From positions 74,382,501 to 74,446,500 of the forward strand of contig JAZBRS010000014.1 of NCBI GenBank assembly GCA_037176725.1: a DNA stretch of 64,000 nucleotides, read 5' to 3'. This DNA comes from Posidonia oceanica. Its lineage: Eukaryota; Streptophyta; Magnoliopsida; Alismatales; Posidoniaceae. Shown here in pieces: positions 54,701 through 64,000 of this stretch; position 1 is the stretch's first letter; every line of letters starts with the position of its first letter. Under the pieces are notes generated by a model that searched no databases, was not told the origin of the DNA, and saw only the letters and a list, made by a program, of their open reading frames with translations. The translations under genes and the position numbers were made by a program.

Positions 54701-56935
54701 AGGTCCCTGCGCCTCCTGAATAGGAGTGCTCCGGCAGGGGTCGGCGGACAACATTAGCTGGGGTAGATGCTGATGCAGGTGCATGAGATGGTGCAGAAGT
54801 GGATGCCTCGTGCGTGTCGATCACAATCGTTCCCGATTCGATCAAGTCCTGGATAGCATTCCGGAGAGTGAAACAACTATCAGTCGAATGCCCGACGCTT
54901 CGATGAAAGTCGCAGAAAAGGTTCGCCTTAAACCAATGCGGTAGTGGGTTTGGTGGCGGGCGAACCTCCGGAAATCTCAGGAGTGACGCAACCTTCGGGA
55001 GGATGGCAGTGAGCGGTTCCACCAGTGGGGCGAACTTCCGCTTCTCCATGGGTGGCCGTCTCGGCCTCTGGAATTGTCCTTGCTGAACCGGTGCGGCAGG
55101 ATAGACCGGTCGAGCGGTGGTAGTGATTTGTGGTGTGGGGTGTGCCCTAGGTGCAGGTGCGTAATAGATCTGAGGAGGGGCAGGCCGGGACGCCAGACGG
55201 ACGGGCGCAGCAAGGGAGTCGACATACGCAACAACGGGCTTCGGCGGATCCTTCCTCTTGGGACGATTGTTGTTGAGACTGCTATTGTTGTTGATGGCGC
55301 TGCTGCTACTACCATCGTTGCTGGCGGGGGCCTGCCTGGCAAGCACAGAGAGTGCGGGGAAGTTGCCGCTCCGCAGCGAACTCTCTACGCGAGTGCCAGC
55401 TCGGATCAAAGCAGTGAAGGTTGTGACGGGTTGGATGCTAAGCAAAGCTCCGGTAGACGGCTGTGCCCCTTTTATGATGATCTCGATAGACTCCTCGTCG
55501 GAGGGCCTATCTCGAACTTGCGAGGCAAGGGCACGCCAGCGGCCGACGTACTCCCCGAACGGCTCGCCCGGATTCTGCTTGGTTGCGATCAAGTCCGCAT
55601 GCTTTGGGACCAGATCGAGGTTGAAGGAGTATTATTCCAAGAACGCCTGGCTTAGGTCGTTCCAAGTCTTGATCGTAGCCATGTCAAGCGAGGTGAACCA
55701 CTTGAGGGCCGGACCAGACAAACTCTTTTGGAACAGGCGGATCAGCAACCTCTCGTCCGCCTGGAGTTGGGCGAGATCACCGCAGTACGCCTTCAGATGG
55801 GCTATGGGGCAGCCCCTACCATCATACTTCTCGAAGTCCGGTATTTTGAACTTTGGGGGGAGTACAGCCTCTGGGAAACAGCAGAGGTCTCGAAACTGGT
55901 AGGTCTGGTGGTCCGTGCCCTGCACTAGACGCAATGCCTTCTCCAGAACATCCATCCTGTTGTTGATGGGGTCTGGAATAGCTGCTACAGGTGATGGGGC
56001 AGCGGGGGCAGGGACCACGTATGCCGATTGGGTCGCACCGAGGTGCTCCTCCGGATCCACCATCACGTCGCCTGGTGACGCAAGGTGATGGCCGGCATAC
56101 CCGTGCTGTGGTGGAGTGCAAGGGGGATGCATGCGGAAATCTGAGCCTGATGCAAAGGGGGAGGATAAACGGTAAGCTGTGCGGTGGGTGCAGGATGCTG
56201 GAGCATCAGCGGCCGCACCGGGGCGATGCCGGGGGACGGGCCTGCGAGATACTGTGCTCCCACCAGTCCGAACGACTGGCCACCAGGTGGCGGAGGTGCA
56301 TGCTGTGTGTGATGTGGTGCAGATGCAAGAGGCGGAATACGTGCCCCCATCGTCGGAACCGTGAGCAGTTGGGACGATGGTCTAGGCGGAAGTGCAGAGT
56401 GCAATGCAAGATGTGCGAGAGCAGGCCGCACAGGAACCTCAGGAACAATAGGAGGGGAAGGAGAGCGGACTGATAGAGCTATACCCTGCAGCCGCTGGAT
56501 AGTGTCCATCAGTTGCTGGTACTGCTCTTCAGGTGTCCCGTCAGTGGGAACACTGAATTGCAGTGCCGGCGAGGAACCAGAACCAAGAGATCCGGACTGT
56601 CCGGGAGACTGGAATCCTAGGGCGAGAGTCTCTGCAGTAGAAGGGGGGTCAAAAGTGACAAAACCCTGAGAAGGTGAGGTTAGTGGTGCCTCCAGAACAC
56701 GTGAAGTGGCCATCAAGATGGACTCGGCGACCGGATCAGGAGGAGCGAGCGTCTGCCACTGTCCCACAGCAAACTGGGGTGCCCCAAACGACAGAGGGGA
56801 AAAGCCTAGCGTCACAGAGGGCACAGAGGGGTTAGAAACGGGAGCCGGAGGGGCCAGAGCGGGAACCACCTCCGAGGCAAGGGTGAGGGGGGTCTCGACG
56901 GTGCGCTGGGCCATTGCTGACCGAGAGCGAGTCAA
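51729..56935 (-). CDS. gag-pro: E7 gag-pro polyprotein region (one nonsense codon, one frameshift)
   Basis: Starts MTRSRSAMAQ at 56935, with a P/S/A-rich N-terminus containing TPEEQYQQLMDTIQRL. A frameshift near 56130 leads to the gag domain (about 55860-55450): LPPKFKIPDFEKYDG, ALKWFTSLD, GEPFGEYVGRWRAL. A TAA at 55632 interrupts it in frame after QAFLE, where CAA is likely ancestral. The 1287-codon frame from 55592 carries the zinc-knuckle-like C227-H230-H235-C240, the protease (about 578-700, LVDNGSGLNV, Asp598 codon near 53801), a G-patch-like GYVKGTPLGRHGKGIAEPI (about 770-788) and a low-complexity linker. It ends at TGA 51729, in line with pol. Confidence 0.88.
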
Positions 56936-58230
56936 AATGGGGCTGCGACGAGGGAAAAGGGGACGGGCTCTACGAGGAGCTATGCTCGCAAAGACGAGTA
57001 GCTCAGAAAGAGATGGTCGAGTACAGGTGTCTCAGCAGAGACGTCAGCAAAGGAGAGACCCGAGCTCCAGCTAAGGAGATCGCTTACTGAACTCTGTTAA
57101 AGACACAACAGAAAACTAGGGTTAGAAAAAAAAGAGATGCAAAATGCACTAAGTTATGGCATGGATGACATGTATGCTTTCTAGCATGCTCTCTCTCACC
57201 AATCTAGTGTTTCCTGATAGGTAGTCTACTCCGGATATCCACAAGTGTACGGGTCACCGACTCGAGTCAGAAAAGTAGGCTCCCTGTCTAACTCCCGGCC
57301 CAAAGCTCAGGTAATGACAGGGTGGTGCGTTGGTGGCCTCTACCCCGGCCAAAGCGTGGGTGGTACCCTCCACTAACACCGACACGACCCCGGACAAGGG
57401 GGGACAGACCGACTGACTCACACCATGCCAAAGCATCGGGGTGAGAAGCCGGAACCGTCCTTCGCAGACTAGTAGGTGGACTCAGAGGAGAAGAATGCAT
57501 GCCCTATATGATGCTTATGCAAATGATTAAAGTCTTTTATCTTGCACATTTTATTAACCAAAAGGGAGTGAAGGATAGTTTGGAGTCTCTAGTTGCTCCT
57601 AGAAGTTCTTTTTACTTGCGGTTTTTAATTAACCATGGGGAGAGCAGACAAGTTTCTACTATCCTAAGCATGGCAAGTGCGAAAGGGAAGAAAATCAGTC
57701 AAGCATGGCAAGCAAACAATCATACAACACAACAAAAGGCATGTGCATGGCATGTGCGAGTGTTTGTGAGCATAATGGTGAAGAAAAAACATTCGTCAAG
57801 TCAAAAGGCATGTATGCAAAGTATGTGCGTGCGTAGTGACATAGTAAGTGTGTAAAAGGAAGCATTCATCATTCAAAAAGCATGTATTATTGCCAAACAA
57901 GTATGTAGACATGTGTTATGCGGGAAATAAAGCGATAATAAGCAGGCAAGGAAAAGAAAGTAAAGACAGGTAAGCTGTAAAGCAAATACGAACAGAGGTA
58001 AGGAAAAAAGGCAAGTAAACAAGCAAACTAGACAAAGCAGAGCAAGATAGAGCAAAAACCCAAGCAAAGGCAACCCAGGGGGGGTGCAAAACCCAAGCAA
58101 AGTAACCACGAGGTGACTTGCTAGGTGTTTGCACCGGAAAACGAGCAAAATAGGCAAAGGAAACACAAAGGCAAACAAAGAAAGCAAATCCCAAACGAGC
58201 GAAAGCGGAGGCGAAAGCCGGAGTCTAGTA
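56936..58230 (-). other. E7 5' leader
   Basis: About 1.3 kb between primer site and gag, non-coding, aligned with the E6 leader. Conserved stretches include ATTAACC...GGGAGTGAAGGAT and the CTAACTCCCGGCCCAAAGC run. It would hold packaging and translation signals; none can be pinned down from sequence alone. Confidence 0.75.
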
Positions 58231-58248
58231 TCCCCAGCGGAGTCGCCA
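58231..58248 (-). other. E7 primer binding site
   Basis: Minus-strand TGGCGACTCCGCTGGGGA, one base after the LTR end. It differs from E6 at one position (CTCCG for CTCTG). Arg-type tRNA is expected from the known habit of Ogre elements. Confidence 0.82.
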
Positions 58249-58249
58249 C

Positions 58250-61200
58250 TGTAGTAATCCCAGTGTTCGGATCGTCCATGCACGATGCCAAAGCTCGCGT
58301 GCACCGATCGGAATCAGGCTCACTATTAGCGGCTATGTCCGAGAAGGAAGACCTAACTCGAAAACATTTAAAAGAGGGAAAAAGGGAAAGAAAAGAAGAA
58401 GATAAGACAAAATCGGAGTCGCCACCAAGTCTATTAAATCGGAAGACGAGGAAAACCGGGGAAATGCGTGAATAATCGCGCAAAACCAAGCAAAAGATGC
58501 AATGCAGGGCAATGCAAAAGAAATGAGATGCAAATGAATGCAAATGATGTGACTCGTGCTTAGGATAAGGGCAATATGGTCATTGCGGGCCAAGAGAGGG
58601 TAAGGACTCCTGTTACGCGCGGGGAAGGTGTTAGGCACCCCCGACACGCCCGAGAATCGGTCTTTCTAGGCTTACGCTCGCATATGCAGGGAAATGCAGA
58701 CTTTGAATGCCTAAGTGCCAATGAATGCCTATCTAAATGCTCAAAGGTATGCTCTAAGTGATGAAAGACGATGCAAGGAAGTAAACGTGCAATCTAAGCG
58801 CTCAGCAACGCTGTCTGTGTTCCGAACCGGGCGAAACCTGGCTCGTGAGAACTCCGGACAGTAAGCATCACTGCCCTATATGCAAATGCGGGCGATAAAA
58901 CAAAACAGCGGGGAAAACAGGCAATGCAAGCGACAAGCGAGAGGAAACAGCGTAAAACAGTGCGAGGAACGAAACAAGTATGCAAAAAGATGCGAAAACA
59001 AGGTTGACATGCAAAATGGTGCAAGGAACGGAACAAGGACGCAAAACGGTGCGGAAAACGAAAGAAGGGCGCAAAACCGGGCAAGAAAACCAAGGGCACG
59101 CAAGACGAGGCGAGAAAACGAAAGGGCACACAAAACGGTGCAAGAAAACAAGACTGCACGCAAAGCGAGGCAAGTCAAAGAAGCGACACGCAAAACGGTG
59201 CGGGAAAACAAGACTGCACGCAAAACTAGGCGAGAAAACTAAAGGGCACGCAAAACGGTGCAAGTCAAAGATACGGCACGCAAAACGAGGCGAGGAAACT
59301 AAAGGGCACGCAAAACGGTGCAAGACAAAGAAGCGGCACGCAAAACGGTGCAAGAAAACAAGACTACACACAAAACGAGGCGAGAAAACTAAAGGGCACG
59401 CAAAACGGTGCAAAACAAAGAAGCGGCGCGCAAAACGGTGCAAGAAAACAAGACTACACACAAAACGAGGCGAGAAAACTAAAGGACACGCAAAACGGTG
59501 CAAGACAAAGAAGCGGCACGCAAAACGGTGCGAGAAAACAAGACTGCACGCAAAACGAGGCGAGAAAACTAAAGGGCACGCAAAACGGTACAAGACAAAG
59601 AAGCGGCACGCAAAACGGTGCAAGAAAACAAGGCTGCACGCAAAACAGTGCGAGAAAACCAAAGGCACGCAAAACGATGCGAAACAAAGAAGCGGCACGC
59701 AAAACGGAGCGAGAAAACTTGAAAGCACGCAAAACGGTGCAAGAAAACTGAATGGCACACAAAACGGTGCAAGACAAAGAGGCGGCACACAAAACAGAGC
59801 GAGAAAACTTGAAAGCACGCAAAACAGTGCATGAAAACTAAAGGGCACGCAAAACGGTGCAAGACAAAGAGGCGACACGCAAAACGGTGCGAGAAAACAA
59901 GACTGCAAGCAAAACGAGGCGAGAAAACTAAAGGCACGCAAAACGGTGCAAATGGCATGCAAATGAATGCAGTGCAGGGGTTCAGGAGGACATACCTGGA
60001 GATCCGGAAGTCTGATCGGAGATCTGCTTGGTCCACGCTGAAGAGCGCTTCGCTGCGGTCGCCTGGGCAGCTTACTTGAGGAGATCCAACGGTCGGATTG
60101 GAAGATATCGCAGCTTCAGGGCAGAAGGGCCAGAATAGGGGAGAAGAACAGATCTAGGTGTTCAGGAGGCCCTAGGGATGTGCAAAAGGTCCTTCCAAGT
60201 GAAGGGGAGTTAAAAGTGCCTAGTGTATGCAAAGGGGATGCTGAAATGCAAGACTAGACGAATGCAGAATGCATGCAAAGCAAGGAAAGACAAAGAAAAG
60301 CAATTTGGAAGGAACAGGGATTCAAAAGCATTTTTGAAAAGGAAACGGGCTAAAATGCAAATTTTCCAGAAAACAGGGTTCTGGGGAGTCTGGGAATGCA
60401 AGTGGAGGGTCTACAAGCAATTTTGCAAGCATAGGAGTTAAAATGCAACTTAGGGGCAAAACAGTCTTTTTACATGGTTTTTGAAAGATGCAAGGCTCTA
60501 TGTGTGATTTTTAAATCATGCAAGGGTTAGATATGCAATTTTATATGGAAAACATGTTCTGGAAGCAAGGAACAGGACTGAAATGCAATTTTTAAAAAAT
60601 GCAAGGTTGTAAATGCAATATAGTAAGCTAATATGCATGCAAAAGGGTTACTGTCCATTTAAAATTGACCTATGTGCAAAAATGAAGAAACAGGAGAGTA
60701 AATATGCAATGCAGTATGCAAAAATCAGAAAATAAATCCTAAGTTCTACAGTGCAGTGGACTAAGATGCAAAAATGACAAAAAGCAGGGATCTGAAATGC
60801 AATATAATAAGGTAAATTTCATGCATTAAAATTAAATAATCTACTGCAGGATTCAGATGCAAAAATTGAAACCAGAAGGGCTAAACTTAAACTTTTTACT
60901 ACTGAAAAGCACAGTAACTGGACTATCATGCAAATATTAAAAATCATAAACAGATCATGCAATTTAATAAGATTTTGATTCAGAAAAACAGCAGATTAAA
61001 TGAAATAAGGATGAAACGCAAATGAGTGGAAACTGAAACCAAAAAATGCAATACGAGGCAAAATAACTAAGTTAGATGAAAATTAAGCTACAGTGGAAAC
61101 GCAGGTCGTCGGCCACTGTAGCAGCTGCTACCAGTGGCCGACAAAGGGGGCAAATGGCTGCTGACGGCGAGGCGGACCGGCGGGGGAGAGTCGCCAGGTC

Positions 61201-64000
61201 CTGGCGGAGCGCGGGAGACGTCCGGCGAGCGGCGACGTGGCCTGGAGCGGTGCTAAGGAGCCACCGGAGGTCTGAACTGACCTGAAGGCAGTTCGGCGAG
61301 AGGAGGCGCTGTCGGAGGAAACGGAGACCACGGTTGGAGTCCTGGCGGCCGCGCGGAGCTAGGGCGACCGACGGGGGGTCGTTCTGCAGCTCGGCGCGGC
61401 GGGACGAGCGTTGAGCTCGTCGGGGAAGAAGGTCAGCGACGGCGCTGACCTTCGCGAGAACGGCTGCAGAACCCCTTTCAGAGGGGTGGAGAAGCAAGAG
61501 GAGAGGATGAGGAGGCTGAAGGAGGAAAAATATACCTGTTGCGCTGTCCGGAGCGTCTCCCCGACGTCGGTGGGTTCTGCAGATGCCGGCGATGATCGTC
61601 CGGAGCGTGCGGGCGTCGTCAGCGGCTCGCGATCGCCCAGATCTGCTCCGTGGAGTCCTCCGGTTCTTTCTGGACGCTCGGAGTGAAGCTCTGATGCTGG
61701 AGGAAGAAGATGGGATTTTTGGGTGCTGCAGGTGTCGCCTGAGGTCGGGGGAGCTGGCTGTCGCCCTCTGGATCGAGCGGAGGCTTCCGGTGGGTAGCTG
61801 GAGGTTCGGTGATGGTGTTTGGAGGGTTAGGTTAGGTCTGTGGAGGCTGTGAGTGAAGTTTGCTAGTGGAGTGAATTTTGGACAGAATCGGACGTAGGTG
61901 TTTGTGGTGGAAGGTTTCGTCTGTGGTGGGGGAGAAGGCTGAAGGTCGGGTGGCTTAGGGAGGTGGTGTCTTGGCGAGTGTCTGGGCAAAGTTTGGGGAG
62001 AGTTAGTGGTCTGTGGTGCGGGGAATTCCAGAAAGGATTCGTGTTGGGTTCGGTCTGGATTTCAGGTGGATTCAGGCGAAATGTGGGTTCGTTTCTCTGT
62101 GGGAAGGAAGGGAGGAGTTGCAGGAGGCTTGGGTGAGATTGGGGGGTGAATTCTGAAGGATTCTCCGGGGGTTTCGGGTCTGGGTTTGCTGTGGAAGCCA
62201 GAGGCAGAAGGTCTGAATTTCTCGGTGGATTTCAAAGGAAATTCCGCCCTCTCTCTCCCTGGGGATTCCACTGGAATCAGGCCGTCTCTTCCGGGATCAA
62301 TTCTATCTTTTTCTCCTCTCCTTCCCTCCTGTTTTGGCTCTGATCTCCCCTCCTTTCTGCTATGGTTTCCGATGACTTCCCATTTGGTTTTGCAGGCCTG
62401 CGGCAATTGAATGCCGAGGAGGGGCGATGGCAGGAGCACGGACGAAGTTCGGCGCGCCAGTCCGGCTCGAGCAGGAGGTGGCAGGCCGGGCAGAGCTGCA
62501 GACGACGATCACTGTAGCTCTGCAAACGCGGGAGAGGGTGAGGAAGAAGGAGGACTGTAGCTGTGGGCTGGGCTAAAGTTTGAAAAAAAGGAAAAAAAAA
62601 GGGAAACGGGCTGATGAGCCCAGTAAGGAAGAAAAGAAAAGATAAAAGGAAGAGGGAAAGAATGAGGGAAATAAAATAGGAAAAAATAAGATAAAAATAA
62701 ACAAAAATATTAGATGAATTGGGTTGTAGGTTAGGTGTTTAATTGGATTTTTTAATGGCTGTTTTTAGGTTAATTAGTGTGTTTTAGGCTTGATTAGGGT
62801 TCTAGGGCTTTCCTTTGTTGTTAATTCATTTTCCATTTGATTAAGTGTTGGTTAAATCTTTTTAAATTGTTTTTTAAAATTGTGTTTTCTTGTTAAGTGT
62901 TTTAGGATGTTAATTAGGATTTTTAGGATTTATTTTCATATTAATTAAAAGGGTTTTGGGCTTTTTAGTTCTAGTCTTTTATGTTTTTCTTCCTTAAGTC
63001 TTTTGATTGTTATTTGTTAATTCTTCTTGATGTTTTTTAGTTGGTTTTTTTTCTGGTTTGATTAAGTGTTCTTAAGTCTTTCAACTGTATTTTCTTTTCC
63101 TTTTTTAATTAAGTTTTATGTTGTTTTTTCCTTATGTTTATTAGGTTAAGTCTTTTGCCTCCTTTAATTACTTGTTTTAGTGTTTGATTTTTGATTCTTC
63201 TCTTTAGGATTTGTTTTTTAATTCTTTTAGTGGGGTTTTTACTTTTGGTAGGTTCTGACTTTATTTCAATTTTTTACTTGATTTTACAGTATTTTCTTTT
63301 AGTTTGTTTTGCATTTTTTAGTTTGTATGCTCGGTTTTCTTTTTAGCTTGATTTAGTTAAGTTTGAGTTTTTTAATCTCTTGTTTAATGTTTTTTAATTA
63401 TTTTTCTTGGGACTCTGATTTGTTTCTTTTATGTTTTGGGGTTTTACAGATTTTTAAGGATTTTCATGGATTTTTGCAAAAGAAAGAAGAAGGAAAAGAA
63501 AAAGAAGAGGAAAAGGGAAAAAAGGAGAATAAAAGGGGAAAGAGATAGGTTTGAGGGAAAAGATTTTTAAAATTCAGGGAAAATGCTAAAAATAAAATAA
63601 AAATAGGAATAAGATAGAGAAAGGATAGGAGTACAAAGGGGGCCCACAGCCAAGCCAAAAAAATGGCAAGAAGGGGATGAAAAGAGAGACGATAATCAGG
63701 AGAGAGAGAGGAGAGAGAAAACGATAATCCTAGAGAGAGAAAACGATAATTCAAGCAAATGGAAGGCTTAGGAGTCTCGGAAAGGGGTGAAACTTGGCGA
63801 GTGCGGGGTCTAGGGTTTCTAGTTTTGGTCCCAGAGTTTTGGTTTGGTTTTGAGGAAGTTTTGGAGGGGTTTTGAGGTGTAGAAAAAGGGTAGTTTTGCC
63901 TAAGTTTCCTAGGGTTTTTGGGAGGGGTCTGGTTTGAGATTTTGCAGGCTTTTTGGTGGGTTTACTAAGTCATCAGGGGTGAGTTTTCCTATGGATTTTG
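58250..64000 (-). mobile_element. E7 5' LTR (partial; 5' terminus outside window)
   Basis: Same zones as the 3' LTR: U5 end at 58250, primer-site-like 12-mer 58414-58425, conserved block 58563-58684, array 58879-59948, TGCAT-rich zone to 61070, GC-rich zone with the 305-codon frame (61989-61072), A-rich U3 to 63660. The last base in the window corresponds to 42780 of the 3' LTR. Confidence 0.92.
58879..59948 (-). repeat. 30-bp tandem array in E7 5' LTR
   Basis: Same unit as 37741-38720 but 90 bp longer, that is three basic units or one higher-order unit. The minus strand is open for 364 codons with a 10-residue period. Confidence 0.92.

Larger units (their letters stand above)
37112..64000 (-). 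mobile_element. E7: nearly complete giant Tat/Ogre-like element (about 27 kb)
   Basis: Minus-strand order: 5' LTR (from beyond 64000 to 58250), primer site, leader, gag-pro, pol with two RNase H domains, spacer, plant-mobile-domain-like ORF, inverted repeat, two arrays, polypurine tract, 3' LTR (42941-37112). By comparison with the 3' LTR, about 160 bp of the 5' LTR lie outside. The two LTRs are very similar (four amino-acid differences in a 305-codon stretch read from both; one 90-bp array indel), so insertion was recent. It sits in the E6 LTR. Confidence 0.9.

Noticed and set aside
1..64000. Host protein-coding, rRNA or tRNA genes
   Set aside because: Every convincing coding match is a retrotransposon domain; no cloverleaf-like or rRNA-like sequence was recognised. 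The primer sites match tRNA 3' ends only over 18 bases.

Overview
The window is a block of nested plant LTR retrotransposons. I see no host gene, rRNA, tRNA or CRISPR array. The organism is a land plant, most likely a flowering plant with a large repeat-rich genome. This rests on giant Ty3/gypsy elements of the Tat/Ogre type (LTRs near 6 kb, Arg-type primer site, DNGSG protease, two RNase H domains, an extra plant-mobile-domain-like ORF) and a Tekay/Del-type chromovirus with a chromodomain. I cannot name the species.

Layout, left to right, with working names. E1 (1-8126, +) is the 3' end of a Tat-like element: two tandem arrays, a polypurine tract and a 3' LTR (2335-8126). That LTR ends exactly where the gag of an older relative resumes, so E1 most likely inserted into E2 (8127-20771, +). 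E2 is a decayed gag-pro-pol, followed by a plant-mobile-domain-like ORF and a 60-bp tandem array. E3 (20772-25066, +) is an LTR of a second subfamily, cut by E4. E4 (25067-35235, +) is an internally deleted Tekay-type chromovirus. Its 3' LTR is split by E5 (28872-34826, +), a solo Tat-like LTR with a perfect 5-bp target duplication. E6 (35236-37111, -) is a leader, primer site and LTR fragment from another element. E7 (37112 to beyond 64000, -) lies inside the E6 LTR. It is nearly complete and about 27 kb long: 3' LTR 37112-42941, arrays, extra ORF, pol, gag-pro, leader, primer site, and a 5' LTR that runs off the window.

In a living element Gag would form the particle and the protease would cut the polyprotein. 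Reverse transcriptase plus the second RNase H would copy the RNA from the tRNA primer and the polypurine tract, and integrase would insert the DNA. E7 is a young copy disabled by three nonsense codons and two frameshifts. E2 and E4 are old and carry almost exclusively TAG stops.

The most interesting signals are non-coding. They are tandem arrays whose units form short hairpins with matched arm changes; a conserved inverted repeat around the polypurine tract and LTR edge; a second tract-like site behind an 11-bp inverted repeat next to the extra ORF; a primer-site-like copy inside the LTR that matches its own element's primer site; and LTRs that look like mosaics of two subfamilies.
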